A DNA stretch of 64,000 nucleotides from Novosphingobium sp. TH158 (GCF_002855555.1 NZ_PKRT01000001.1:868001-932000), one strand, 5' to 3'. Positions 1 to 8,599 are shown, counted from the first letter of the stretch. Program-made: numbers and translations. Notes: generated by a model from the sequence alone, not told the origin.

Positions 1-822
1 ATAGACCGTGCCGCCGGCGTTCATCACCTTGATCGTTTCCTGCTCGATCCATTTCACCGCGTCATGCATGGCCTGCACGTCTGCGCGAATACGATCGGCA
101 CCGCGAACCGGCTCGCCATGCCCGGTGATGACCAGTTCGGGCTGCAGGTCCATCACAATGCGGCAGGATTCGAGATAGGGCCCGACCAGCCGCGGCTTGT
201 CGCCCCGCGTAGTGGTGAGATTGGGCATCGAACGCCAGACCGGGCCAAACAGGTTGCCGGTAAATACCGTGCGCTCCTGCGGCAGCCAGACGATCACCGA
301 GCAAAGCGTTTCGCCGCCGGGAACCTTGATCACTTCGAACGTCTTGCCGCCGATATCGAACGACAGCCTGTCTGCCACCTCGACATCGGGCGTGATGCGC
401 GGCGGCACCGGCGGGGGGCCGTTGCGGCGGGTCATCGAAGCCCACAGCTTGCCCGAACGGCGGCCGAGGAAAGCCTTCAGATCATCGAAATACTGGTCGG
501 TCTCGGTAAAGCCCTTGCCGGCGATCACTTCGGTGCCCGGCTCCACCTGCTCGGGCAGCGCGCCGAAATGGTCCGCATGGGCCTGCGTCAGCACGATCTT
601 GCGCAACGGGCCTGTGCGATGCGGGGCGAACAGGGCCTTGTTGCGCTCGCCATTGTTGAGGAAGCCGGTGTTGACCAGCACGTCCCCGTCAGGCGTGTTG
701 ACGAGATAGGCGTTGGAAACGTCCTTCACCATCCAGATGGTGTCGGTGATCTTCTCCGCCTCGGTCTGTCCGTCACCTGCGGTAACGAGATTGCCCAGAT
801 GGGGCTTGGTGTCTTCGGCCAT
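1..822 (-). CDS. MBL-fold metallo-hydrolase, alkylsulfatase-like (C-terminus beyond window)
   Basis: 274 codons are visible; the 3' end runs off the left edge. The metal-binding motif at residues 79-85 reads TQAHADH, so the first His of the usual THxHxDH is a Gln. A later PGGET segment and TGHGEP match the layout of SdsA1-type alkylsulfatase-like MBL proteins, where a Glu replaces a His. It probably hydrolyses an ester or sulfate ester with a di-metal centre. It starts 3 bp after the stop of the Zn dehydrogenase gene and is the last visible gene of a minus-strand SDR-dehydrogenase-MBL operon. Family is clear, substrate is not. Confidence 0.85.
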   Translation of the reverse strand, partial: MAEDTKPHLGNLVTAGDGQTEAEKITDTIWMVKDVSNAYLVNTPDGDVLVNTGFLNNGERNKALFAPHRTGPLRKIVLTQAHADHFGALPEQVEPGTEVIAGKGFTETDQYFDDLKAFLGRRSGKLWASMTRRNGPPPVPPRITPDVEVADRLSFDIGGKTFEVIKVPGGETLCSVIVWLPQERTVFTGNLFGPVWRSMPNLTTTRGDKPRLVGPYLESCRIVMDLQPELVITGHGEPVRGADRIRADVQAMHDAVKWIEQETIKVMNAGGTVY

Positions 823-825
823 GGT

Positions 826-1824
826 TCAGGCTCCCTCGAATTCGATCATGACCTTGGCCGACTGCGGCGTTGCAGCAACCTTCAGCCCCTCCAGCACCTC
901 GTCGAACGGCAGCTTGTGGCTGATCAGCGATGCCAGCTTGTCCTTGAGGCGCGGCATGGCTGCCAGCACCTCGGGCATTTCGGTGGGATAGCCGACAGCG
1001 GTGGTGATGGTCATCTCGCTGGTCAGCATCCGGCCCGCCGGAAACTCGATAGGCTTCATGTAGGCTGCGGTAATCACCATGCGGCACTGGAACTTGGCCA
1101 TCATGATCACATCGGTGAGGATCGATGGGGCGCCCGCCGCATCGATCCAGGCATCGGTGCCCACGCCGACGCGGTTGTACGAGGCCACCTCGCCGTGCAG
1201 CTTTACCAGCTCTGCCCGGACGTCGCAATTCGCCGGATCGAGCGCGGCCCGGGCGCCCAGCGCCAGTGCCCGCTCGCGGCGTTCGGGCGCAAGATCGAGC
1301 GCGACAACATCGGTAACGCCGCGATCGACCAGCCACAGCACCATGCCAAGCCCGATCGGCCCGCAACCGAAGACCACGACCTTGTCGCCCGGCTTCACCT
1401 CGGCGCGGTTGACGCCGTGCATGGCCACGGCCAGCGGCTCGCACAGTGCGGCGATGTCATAGGGAACGCCCTCGGGGATGGGCAGCAGCTTGCCCATGTC
1501 CTCGGCATCCTTGAGCAGCAGTTCGGGAGTGAAGGCCCCTTCCATGCCTCCCGAGCCGACGAACATGCCGTTGATCACCACCCGTTCGCCCACCGTATGG
1601 CCGGTCACCTCGCTGCCCACCTCGATCACCTCGGCAGAGGCTTCGTGGCCCAGGGCGGTCTTGGTGCCCGGCAGCGGGATACCGCCCATCTTGATGTAGG
1701 ACAGGTCCGACCCGCAAATGCCGCAGGCCTTCATCCGCACGACCACGTCCTTCGGGCCCGGCGCGCCTCGTTCCACCTCGTCGAGGCGGACATCGTTGAC
1801 GTCATGGATGGTGAGCAGTTTCAT
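826..1824 (-). CDS. Zinc-type alcohol dehydrogenase (MDR family)
   Basis: 332 residues, usual for the medium-chain dehydrogenase/reductase family. The catalytic zinc site is visible as CGICGSD (C34-C37) and GHE (H60-E61), followed by a Rossmann GCGPIG motif near residue 155. The structural-zinc lobe is absent: the region around residues 90-110 has no cysteine cluster, as in threonine/sorbitol-dehydrogenase-like members lacking that zinc. It likely oxidises an alcohol with NAD(P)+. It lies between an SDR and an MBL hydrolase in one minus-strand operon, after a 150-bp gap with a palindromic repeat. Substrate unknown. Confidence 0.9.
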   Translation of the reverse strand: MKLLTIHDVNDVRLDEVERGAPGPKDVVVRMKACGICGSDLSYIKMGGIPLPGTKTALGHEASAEVIEVGSEVTGHTVGERVVINGMFVGSGGMEGAFTPELLLKDAEDMGKLLPIPEGVPYDIAALCEPLAVAMHGVNRAEVKPGDKVVVFGCGPIGLGMVLWLVDRGVTDVVALDLAPERRERALALGARAALDPANCDVRAELVKLHGEVASYNRVGVGTDAWIDAAGAPSILTDVIMMAKFQCRMVITAAYMKPIEFPAGRMLTSEMTITTAVGYPTEMPEVLAAMPRLKDKLASLISHKLPFDEVLEGLKVAATPQSAKVMIEFEGA

Positions 1825-1868
1825 GCGTTCTCTCCCGACTGCGATTTCGCGTCAGTCAAATGCCCAGT

Positions 1869-1955
1869 TCGTCATTGCGAGCGAAGCGAAGCAATCCAGG
1901 GCGGTTTGCGCTGGCTCTGGATTGCTTCGTCGGCTCCGCCTCCTCGCAATGACGA
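1869..1955. repeat. Dispersed palindromic intergenic repeat (GTCATTGCGAG type)
   Basis: An imperfect inverted repeat. The left arm starts TCGTCATTGCGAG and runs into GAAGCAATCCAG; the right arm is its reverse complement with about 13 extra bases. This sequence type is known to be scattered between genes in many alphaproteobacteria. Only this copy occurs here. It fills the gap between the SDR and the Zn dehydrogenase, so it could affect mRNA stability in that operon (inference). Confidence 0.8.
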
Positions 1956-1978
1956 AGGCGGGGCCGCGTTGAGGCGGA

Positions 1979-2773
1979 TCAGGCGCGGATCATGTAGCCG
2001 CCATCGACCTTGATGGTCTCGCCGGTGATGAAGGCGCTGGCATCCGAACACAGGAACGCGCCGATGCCCTCGAAGTCCTCGGGGTAACCCACGCGCTTCA
2101 TCGGGGTAATCGGGGCATACTGGCCGGTCAGGTACTGCACCGCCGGACCATCCGCAGGCCCCATCATCGGCGTCATGATCATGCCCGGCGCAACCACGTT
2201 GGCGCGCACGTTGTACTGGCCCATCTCGGCGGCAAGGCAACGGACAACGCCGGCCACCGCGCACTTCGAGGCGGCATATTCCTCCTTGCCGGAAATGCCC
2301 TGGAACAGGCTGAGCGACCCGCAGGCGACGAGGCTGCCGCCCGGCTCGCCGGCCTCGGCGCGTTCCTTCATCAGGCGGGCCGCTTCGCGCAGGGTGAAGA
2401 AGGCACCGTGCAGCGCGGTCTTCTGGAACTCGAACCAGTGATCGCTCGGCATGTCGAAGATCGAATTGTAGCGCGGGCTGGCACCGGAATTGGCGAAAAC
2501 GCAGTCGATGCGGCCGAAGTCCTGCATCAGCCGGGCATAGCCGTCGATGATCGCCTGCTCGCTGGAAACATCGACGATGTAGGTTTCGACGCGGCCCGCG
2601 CCAGCTGCCAGCAGCTGTTCCTTGGCGGCGGCGTTCTTTTCGGCATTGCGCGCCCAGATGGCCACGTCACCGCCCTGCTTCGCCACGCCCATGGCAAAGC
2701 CCAGGCCGATGCCGCCATTGCCGCCGGTAACCAGCGTGACCTTGCCCGTGCAGTCGAAAAGGCCCTTGGCCAT
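1979..2773 (-). CDS. SDR family oxidoreductase
   Basis: 264 residues, a classical short-chain dehydrogenase. The cofactor motif TGGNGGIG lies at residues 16-23 and the catalytic YxxxK is Y166/K170 (YAASK), with serines at 153-155. The usual NNAG is NSGA near residue 95. The start is the ATG at 2773 because a strong AAGGAGAGAG lies just upstream; an in-frame extension exists but has no ribosome site. It is the first gene of the minus-strand SDR / Zn dehydrogenase / MBL operon and has a putative AraC site about 110 bp upstream. It likely interconverts a hydroxyl and a keto group. Confidence 0.9.
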   Translation of the reverse strand: MAKGLFDCTGKVTLVTGGNGGIGLGFAMGVAKQGGDVAIWARNAEKNAAAKEQLLAAGAGRVETYIVDVSSEQAIIDGYARLMQDFGRIDCVFANSGASPRYNSIFDMPSDHWFEFQKTALHGAFFTLREAARLMKERAEAGEPGGSLVACGSLSLFQGISGKEEYAASKCAVAGVVRCLAAEMGQYNVRANVVAPGMIMTPMMGPADGPAVQYLTGQYAPITPMKRVGYPEDFEGIGAFLCSDASAFITGETIKVDGGYMIRA

Positions 2774-2881
2774 CCTCTCTCTCCTTGAATGATCCATGCA
2801 AAGTGGCCGCGCGCGCGGCGCGGTCCGATGGCCATGAGTTCTCGCACCGCCTGTTCTTGTGGCAACGGCAGCGATTGCGGA

Positions 2882-2909
2882 ATTCGGGACGCAGTCTATA
2901 GTTCGGGAC
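2882..2909 (-). promoter_or_regulatory. Putative AraC-regulator binding site A
   Basis: On the minus strand the sequence reads GTCCCGA-N12-GTCCCGA, a direct repeat with 19-bp periodicity. The same arrangement recurs at 3810-3835 on the plus strand. AraC-family proteins usually bind such direct repeats. This copy points toward the SDR-dehydrogenase-MBL operon and lies just upstream of the AraC gene, so it could also serve autoregulation. Confidence 0.55.
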
Positions 2910-2933
2910 ACAATCCCCGGAAAAGCACCCACG

Positions 2934-3800
2934 ATGCCCGCCAGCCAGCCCACCGTCGTCATCGATACCGAACGCACCGGACAGGGCGTGACGGCGCAGA
3001 TCGTGCGCTATGACATACCCGGGCCGACCAACGCGGTGATCTACGAGGCGGACCGGTATCTCATCAACATGTGCCTCACCCCGCGCCCGCTCAATTCGCG
3101 GGCCGGCTACCGGGAACGCTGGGGGCCGCATCGCTTCGAACGGCTTGGCGACGTGTTCATGGTGCCGCCGGGCGAGGCGCTGGCCGTGCGCGGCGAAGGC
3201 GGGCAGCAGGCCTCGTTGCTCTGCTACCTGGGCGCGGGCCGCATCGACCAGCTTCTCGGCCAGCGGCTCGAATGGAGTGACCGGCAACTCGCCACCACGC
3301 TCGACATCACCAATGCCCGCATCCGCAACCTGCTGTTCCGCCTGACAGAGGAGGTCCGCCATCCCGGCTTTGCCGCCGGACCGATGCTGGAATTCCTTTC
3401 GGGAGAACTGGCGGTGGAACTGGGACGCTTCTGCCTTGAGGTGGAAGAAACCCCCGTAACCGGCGGCCTTGCCTCATGGCGACTGCGCCTGATCGACGAG
3501 CGGCTTGCCGCAAGTCCTGCCGCCCCCGCGCTGGAAGACCTTGCCGCGCTCTGCAACCTTTCGGTACGCCAGCTTACGCGCGGCTTCCGCATCAGCCGCG
3601 GCTGCTCGATCGGCGAACATATCGAGAGGCGGCAGATGGAATCGGCAAAGCGCATGCTGGTGGCGGGCGACAGCGTGAAGGCCATCGCCTTCGCCCTGGG
3701 TTTCTCCTCGCCATCCAGCTTCGCCTTCGCCTTTCGCCGGGCGGTCGGCACCAGTCCCAGCACCTTTCGCCAGCGCCAGCTGAGATCGTTGACCGGTTGA
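2934..3800 (+). CDS. AraC family transcriptional regulator
   Basis: 288 residues from the ATG at 2934. A longer in-frame start at 2859 would run through the putative operator at 2882-2909 and is less likely. The C-terminal third (about residues 190-285) holds two helix-turn-helix motifs of the AraC/XylS type, with the conserved second-motif stretch VKAIAFALGFSSPSSFAFAF. The N-terminal part is a probable ligand-sensing domain of unassigned type. It sits between a minus-strand SDR operon and a plus-strand sulfotransferase operon, both preceded by similar direct repeats, so it probably controls both. Confidence 0.9.
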   Translation: MPASQPTVVIDTERTGQGVTAQIVRYDIPGPTNAVIYEADRYLINMCLTPRPLNSRAGYRERWGPHRFERLGDVFMVPPGEALAVRGEGGQQASLLCYLGAGRIDQLLGQRLEWSDRQLATTLDITNARIRNLLFRLTEEVRHPGFAAGPMLEFLSGELAVELGRFCLEVEETPVTGGLASWRLRLIDERLAASPAAPALEDLAALCNLSVRQLTRGFRISRGCSIGEHIERRQMESAKRMLVAGDSVKAIAFALGFSSPSSFAFAFRRAVGTSPSTFRQRQLRSLTG

Positions 3801-3809
3801 TCGCTTCCT

Positions 3810-3835
3810 GTCCCGATTTCGATACTACGTCCCGG
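3810..3835 (+). promoter_or_regulatory. Putative AraC-regulator binding site B
   Basis: GTCCCGA-N12-GTCCCG on the plus strand, ending about 62 bp before the sulfotransferase ATG. It shares both half-sites and the 19-bp spacing with the site at 2882-2909, and the bases ACT ahead of the second half-site also match. Confidence 0.55.
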
Positions 3836-3896
3836 CGACCCGCTTGCCATCCGCCCTCACCCTGCTGCCTAATTGGCGCATATCGAGAGGATGACC

Positions 3897-5057
3897 ATGG
3901 CCGACCTGCTGCAACCCAATGCCCTGATCGACGCTGCCCATACTGCGACGGGCATTGCCGATTTCGACAACAACACCTGGCGCGAAGGGTTCGACGTGCT
4001 GGTGGCCGACGTCAACGCGCATATCGACAATTTCTCCGAAGGCGGCCTTGCCCGGGTGCAGAACGATATCGTCCACTACCTCAAGGGCCGCCTCAAGGTT
4101 TCCGAATACCTGCGCCAGCACCCGGAATTGCTGGACCGCCCGATCGAGAAGCCGGTCTTCGTCATGGGCGTGCCGCGCACCGGCACCACCTTGATGAGCA
4201 ACCTGCTCGCCGCCGATCCGGCGCGCCGTTCGCCGCTGACCTGGGAGATCGACGATCCGGTGCCGCCGGTATCCTCGCCGGCCATGCTGACGCAGGACCC
4301 GCGTGCGGTTTCGCGGCTGGCGGCGGAAAAGGCGGCGCTCGAAGCCAACCCGGCCATGGGCAAGTATTATCGCGGCTCGGCGGTCTATCCCAACGAGTGC
4401 GTGTTCTTCATGGCGCACGATTTCAAGACGCTGATGATCGAGTCCAAGGGCGTGCTGCCGGCCTACAAGGAGTTCATCTTCTCCTGCGACATGACCAGCG
4501 CCTATGAATACCACAAGAAATTCCTCCAGGTGCTGCAGCACCACGCGGGCGGCGTGTGGAACGTGAAGAAGCCCAGCCACTCGCTGTGGCTCGACACCAT
4601 CCTCAAGATCTATCCCGACGCGCGCATCGTCTGGACGCACCGCGATCCCTTCACCGCCACCGGATCGCTGATGAGCATCATCTCGCTCAGCCACATGGGC
4701 CACATGGGCAGGATCGACGCGGAATGGCTGGCCAGCGATTACCCCTGGCAGGCCGCCGAACACGCCAACCGCATCATGGACTTCCGCGACCGGCACGGCG
4801 AGGACCGGATCATCGACGTGCATTACGCCAATATCGTCAACGATCCGGTGGGCGAAACGAAGAAGCTCTACGCGAAACTCGGCGACGAATGGACCGCAGA
4901 GGCCGAGGCCGGAATCCGCAAGTGGGTGGATGACAACCCGCAGGACAAGTTCGGCCGCCACGAATACAAGCTCGCCCAGTATGGCGTGACCAAGGAGAGC
5001 CTCGAGCCGATGTTCGAACGCTACCTGTCGCGCTACGACGTGGCGCGCGAAGGCTGA
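3897..5057 (+). CDS. Sulfotransferase family protein
   Basis: 386 residues. The PAPS 5'-phosphosulfate loop is at residues 93-99 (PRTGTTL), and a THRDP followed by serines near residue 245 matches the 3'-phosphate-binding region. This is the Sulfotransfer_3-type family common in sphingomonads and mycobacteria. The ATG at 3897 is chosen because GAGAGG lies 6 bp upstream; an upstream in-frame ATG at 3891 overlaps that site. It would transfer sulfate from PAPS to a hydroxyl or amine of an unknown acceptor. It is followed 11 bp later by a VOC gene and is probably AraC-controlled. Confidence 0.9.
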   Translation: MADLLQPNALIDAAHTATGIADFDNNTWREGFDVLVADVNAHIDNFSEGGLARVQNDIVHYLKGRLKVSEYLRQHPELLDRPIEKPVFVMGVPRTGTTLMSNLLAADPARRSPLTWEIDDPVPPVSSPAMLTQDPRAVSRLAAEKAALEANPAMGKYYRGSAVYPNECVFFMAHDFKTLMIESKGVLPAYKEFIFSCDMTSAYEYHKKFLQVLQHHAGGVWNVKKPSHSLWLDTILKIYPDARIVWTHRDPFTATGSLMSIISLSHMGHMGRIDAEWLASDYPWQAAEHANRIMDFRDRHGEDRIIDVHYANIVNDPVGETKKLYAKLGDEWTAEAEAGIRKWVDDNPQDKFGRHEYKLAQYGVTKESLEPMFERYLSRYDVAREG

Positions 5058-5068
5058 GGGAGGACGCC

Positions 5069-5536
5069 ATGCTGATCGGAACCCATTACCAGAACGGCTA
5101 CATCTGCGACGACATCGAGGCCGCAATCGCCCAGTTCAAGGCGCGGGGGCTGGACAAGGACCCGATGATCATCCCGGTCGACCAGCTGGTCGACACGCCC
5201 GAAGGCCCCAAGCGCCAGAAGAGCCGCATTGCCATGTTCATGCACGGCGGCGTGCAGTACGAGCTGATCGAGGTCGAGATCGACGAGACCGGCGCCTATG
5301 CCAATGCCCCGGACAACGGCGGCAAGATGCGCTTCCACCACATCTGCCTGCGCGTCCCCGATTACGAGGCGTTCCGCAAGGCGGTCGACGACCAGGACCT
5401 GCCGTTGGTGTTCGAGCGCAATTCCGGCCCCGGCAAGCTCAGCTTCGCCTATCTCGATGGGCGCAAGGCGTTTGGCCATTACCTCGAATACACCTGCATG
5501 CCCGATGCAATGTGGGAGCAGATTTCGGCGATGTGA
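5069..5536 (+). CDS. VOC family protein (glyoxalase/dioxygenase fold)
   Basis: 155 residues with the beta-alpha-beta-beta-beta pattern of the vicinal oxygen chelate fold. It contains the possible metal ligands H7 (GTHYQNGY) and a later Glu-rich strand (YELIEVEIDE), then FHHICLRVPD and GHYLEYTC. A strong GGGAGGA precedes the ATG. It is co-transcribed with the sulfotransferase. Members act as lyases, isomerases or extradiol dioxygenases; the reaction here cannot be set from sequence. Confidence 0.85.
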   Translation: MLIGTHYQNGYICDDIEAAIAQFKARGLDKDPMIIPVDQLVDTPEGPKRQKSRIAMFMHGGVQYELIEVEIDETGAYANAPDNGGKMRFHHICLRVPDYEAFRKAVDDQDLPLVFERNSGPGKLSFAYLDGRKAFGHYLEYTCMPDAMWEQISAM

Positions 5537-5543
5537 TCGGGGG

Positions 5544-6200
5544 TCAGCCCCCCATCACCGCCCGCCGATTACTACGCTCCGCCTCGAAGCGGGCGAGTTC
5601 ACCGTCGCCTGCGAGGATCGCCGCGATGATGCGGTGACGGCCGGCTTTCCAAGCCGCGAGCGCCTGTTCGTCGATCACGCGCGCTTCGCGTGTACCGGCA
5701 AAGCGCAGCGTCACTTGCGTCAGCAGTTCGAACAGCGGCCAGCGGACCATGCGGAAAAGGAGGTCCTGAAAGTCGGCCTCGAAGCCGCCGCGGTCGGTTT
5801 CGCTTTCGCTGGTCTCGATCCGCGCGGCCAGTGCCGCCAGTTCATCGCGCAGGTCTGCATCCCCGCACCCGGCCGCCGCCGCGCAGATCTCGTTGAACAG
5901 CAACGAGGTGATGTTGAGCGCCTCGCCGAACGAGGCCGGGTGGGTGCGCAGGTAGACCGCGATGGCGCGTTCCAGCGCCGCTTCGTCGGGCCGGGTGCCG
6001 TAGTAGCCCCCGCCCGGCCCGCGCCGCGCCTCAAGCAGGCCTTCGTGCTCCAGCAGCCGTGCGGCCTGTTGCAGGGTGACGATGCCCACTCCCAGCCTCT
6101 TGGCGAGATCCTGCAAGGAGCCGAGCAGGTCCCCCGGCTCCGAGGCGAAGACCTGCTCGCGCAGGGCATCGGCGGTTTCACTGACGAGATTGCGCTTCAT
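5544..6200 (-). CDS. GntR family transcriptional regulator (FCD type)
   Basis: 218 residues. An N-terminal winged helix (residues 5-65, with LAKRLGVGIVTLQQAARLLEHEG) is followed by an all-helical FCD-like effector domain that normally binds an organic acid. It is divergent from the aldehyde dehydrogenase operon starting at 6325; an inverted repeat overlapping that promoter is a plausible operator. Its 3' end converges on the VOC gene with 7 bp between stops. Confidence 0.88.
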   Translation of the reverse strand: MKRNLVSETADALREQVFASEPGDLLGSLQDLAKRLGVGIVTLQQAARLLEHEGLLEARRGPGGGYYGTRPDEAALERAIAVYLRTHPASFGEALNITSLLFNEICAAAAGCGDADLRDELAALAARIETSESETDRGGFEADFQDLLFRMVRWPLFELLTQVTLRFAGTREARVIDEQALAAWKAGRHRIIAAILAGDGELARFEAERSNRRAVMGG

Positions 6201-6259
6201 GCGGCTATTCTATGCGTAGATTTAGCCCAAAAATGCAAGACGGTATCGCCTCTGCGCGG

Positions 6260-6293
6260 TTGACCGGGCATAAACAGGCATATTATCCATGCC
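6260..6293 (+). promoter_or_regulatory. Candidate promoter and GntR operator for the aldehyde dehydrogenase operon
   Basis: TTGACC at 6260-6265 can serve as -35, with an AT-rich TATTATCC about 15-17 bp later. An inverted repeat GGCAT-N7-ATGCC (6277-6293) covers the -10 region. Overlap of a palindrome with the -10 is the usual design for repression, here probably by the divergent GntR protein. Confidence 0.45.
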
Positions 6294-6324
6294 GCAACAA
6301 GAATCGATCCCGAGAGGACCCGCC

Positions 6325-7800
6325 ATGGCCTTCCAAGCCCCCAATGCCGACCTGCTGCCGCGCTCCACGCTGATCATTGGTGACAGCGTCGAGGAACAGG
6401 GCAGCGGTGATCTGCTCGCCCACCTCTACCCCGGCACCAACGAGGTCACCCGCGAGTTCCGCATGGGCGCGCCGTCGGACGTCGATCGCGCGGTAGAGGC
6501 TGCGCAGGCGGCCTTCCCGGCATGGCGCGCGATGACCGGGGACAAGCGCCGCAACCTGATGTTTGCGCTCGCCGCCCTGCTCGAGGCGGAAAGCATGAAC
6601 CTCGCCCCGATCCTCATTGCAGAGAACGGCAGCGTCGCCATGACTGCGGGCTACATGGGCTTCGATGGCGCCAACAAGTTCCGCTATTGCGGCGGCTGGG
6701 CCGACAAGCTGGAAGGGCGCACCGTTCCCACCTGGGGCGGGCCGGCACACGATTACGTGCAGTATGAGCCCTATGGCGTGGTCGGCGTGATCGTGCCGTG
6801 GAACGGGCCGATCTTCGCCGCGACCATGGTGCTCGCCCCCGCGCTGGCTGCGGGCAACTGTATCGTCATCAAGGCGCCGGACCTTGCCCCCTATTCGGTC
6901 ATGCGGCTGGTCGAACTGATCCGGCAGGCAGGCTTCCCGCCGGGCGTGGTCAACCTCGTCACCGGCGGGGCGGACGTGGGCGCGGCGATGGTGTCGCACC
7001 CCGGCATCGGCAAGATCGAATTCATCGGCTCGGGCACAACGGCGAAGAAAATCCTTGCCAGTGCCGCCGAGAGCCTGAAGCCGGTCGGGCTGGAACTGGG
7101 CGGCAAGTCGGCCGTGCTGGTCTTTGCCGACGCCAACCTTCAGGACGCTGCCAAGCGCGGGCTTTCCGGCGCGGTTTCGGCAAGCGGACAGGGCTGCGTC
7201 AATGGCACCCGCCTGCTGGTCGAACGCTCGATCTACGAACCCTATGTCGAGATGCTGAAGGCCATGGCCGGACACATCGTGGTGGGCGATCCCTTTGCCA
7301 AGGAAACGATGATCGGTCCAGTCATCTCCGAAGCCTCGCTCGCCCGTATCCAGGGCATGATCCAGCGCGGCGTCGAAGCGGGCGGCCGCGTGGTCTGCGG
7401 CGGTGCCGAACGGCTCGGCGGCGATCATGCCGGGGGCAACTTCCTGCCCCTCACGGTGCTCGCCGACGTGCCCGCAGACAGCGAGGTGTTCCGCACCGAA
7501 GTGTTCGGCCCGGTGCTGGCCGTCACCCCCTTCGACAGCGAGGAAGAGGCGATCGCCCTGGCCAACGGCACCGACTATGGCCTGGGTGCCTATGTCCACA
7601 CCCAGAACCTTGCCCGCGCCCACCGCGTCGCCGGGCAGATGATGGCCGGCATGGTGCAGGTCAACGGCTCGGGCGAAGGCATGACGCCTTGCGTGCCCTT
7701 CGGCGGCATGAAACATTCCGGCCATGGCCGCCTCGGTGGGATCGAAGGCATCCGCGAGTTCCAGCAGGTGCGGAACGTCTGGGTCAATCTGCAGGGCTGA
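6325..7800 (+). CDS. Aldehyde dehydrogenase (NAD(P)+)
   Basis: 491 residues, the family length. The general-base Glu is in LELGGKSA and the nucleophilic Cys in SGQGCVNGTR near residue 290; the NAD site FIGSGTTAK precedes them. ATG 6325 is chosen because GAGAGGA lies 6 bp before it. It converts an aldehyde to a carboxylate or, less likely, an acyl-CoA. It leads an operon with an SDR (13 bp gap) and a hydroxyacid dehydrogenase fusion, suggesting stepwise alcohol-aldehyde-acid oxidation. The substrate is not predictable. Confidence 0.92.
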   Translation: MAFQAPNADLLPRSTLIIGDSVEEQGSGDLLAHLYPGTNEVTREFRMGAPSDVDRAVEAAQAAFPAWRAMTGDKRRNLMFALAALLEAESMNLAPILIAENGSVAMTAGYMGFDGANKFRYCGGWADKLEGRTVPTWGGPAHDYVQYEPYGVVGVIVPWNGPIFAATMVLAPALAAGNCIVIKAPDLAPYSVMRLVELIRQAGFPPGVVNLVTGGADVGAAMVSHPGIGKIEFIGSGTTAKKILASAAESLKPVGLELGGKSAVLVFADANLQDAAKRGLSGAVSASGQGCVNGTRLLVERSIYEPYVEMLKAMAGHIVVGDPFAKETMIGPVISEASLARIQGMIQRGVEAGGRVVCGGAERLGGDHAGGNFLPLTVLADVPADSEVFRTEVFGPVLAVTPFDSEEEAIALANGTDYGLGAYVHTQNLARAHRVAGQMMAGMVQVNGSGEGMTPCVPFGGMKHSGHGRLGGIEGIREFQQVRNVWVNLQG

Positions 7801-7813
7801 CGGGAGTTTCACG

Positions 7814-8599
7814 ATGACATTTTCACTCGACCAGTTCCGCCTCGACGGCAAAGTCGCGATCGTTACCGGTGCCGGCGGGCGCGGGAACTCCATCGGTGCC
7901 GCCTATGCCAAGGGCCTTGCCGCTGCCGGCGCCAGCGTGGTCGTCGCCGATCTCAACGGCGATGGCGCCAGGGCCGTGGCTGAAGAGATCGTCGCCTCTG
8001 GCGGCAAGGCTGCCGCCGTGCAGGTGGACGTATCCAGCGAGGAATCGACAAGGACCATGGCCGCAAGTGCCGTTGCGGCGTTCGGCGGGGTCGATATCCT
8101 GGTCAACAACGCCGCGCTGATGGTCGATATCAGCTACGACAACTTCGAGACCGTCTCGATGGATGCCTGGCACAAGGCGTTCGCGGTCAACCTCGAAGGT
8201 GCGCTGCTGTGCAGCCGCGCGGTCATCCCTTCGATGCGCGAACGCGGCGGCGGGCGGATCGTCAACCAGACGAGTGGCGGCGCTTTCCCGGCCAGCGGTC
8301 TCTACGGCATCACCAAGCTGGCGCTGGTCGGCTTGACGACGAGCCTTGCCAAGCAGTTCGGCAAGGACGGCATCACCTGCAACGCCATCGCGCCGGGCAA
8401 CGTGACCTCCGACGCCGGCAAGATGCTGGTGCCCGACGACAGCCCCTTCATCCAGTTCCTCAACATGACCTGCGCCCTGCGCGCTCGCGGTGCACCGGAC
8501 GAACTGGTCGGCACACTGCTTCTGCTGTGCTCGGAAGCGGGCCAGTGGATCAGCGGCCAGACCATCCACGTCGACGGTGGCTGGGTGCTGCGCCCGTGA
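7814..8599 (+). CDS. SDR family oxidoreductase
   Basis: 261 residues. The cofactor loop is TGAGGRGNSIG, longer than the usual TGxxxGIG, as in some SDRs. NNAA follows near residue 97 and the catalytic Tyr-Lys is YGITK near residue 163. The C-terminal motif SGQTIHVDGG is typical. Its stop overlaps the GTG start of the next gene (GTGA), so the two are translationally coupled. It probably dehydrogenates a secondary alcohol in the same pathway as the flanking aldehyde dehydrogenase and hydroxyacid dehydrogenase. Confidence 0.9.
   Translation: MTFSLDQFRLDGKVAIVTGAGGRGNSIGAAYAKGLAAAGASVVVADLNGDGARAVAEEIVASGGKAAAVQVDVSSEESTRTMAASAVAAFGGVDILVNNAALMVDISYDNFETVSMDAWHKAFAVNLEGALLCSRAVIPSMRERGGGRIVNQTSGGAFPASGLYGITKLALVGLTTSLAKQFGKDGITCNAIAPGNVTSDAGKMLVPDDSPFIQFLNMTCALRARGAPDELVGTLLLLCSEAGQWISGQTIHVDGGWVLRP

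Noticed and set aside
64-2013. A 649-codon open frame on the plus strand opposite the MBL and Zn dehydrogenase genes
   Set aside because: It is antisense to two genes with clear family motifs. High GC leaves few stops in the complementary frame, and its translation is rich in H, R and Q without any domain.
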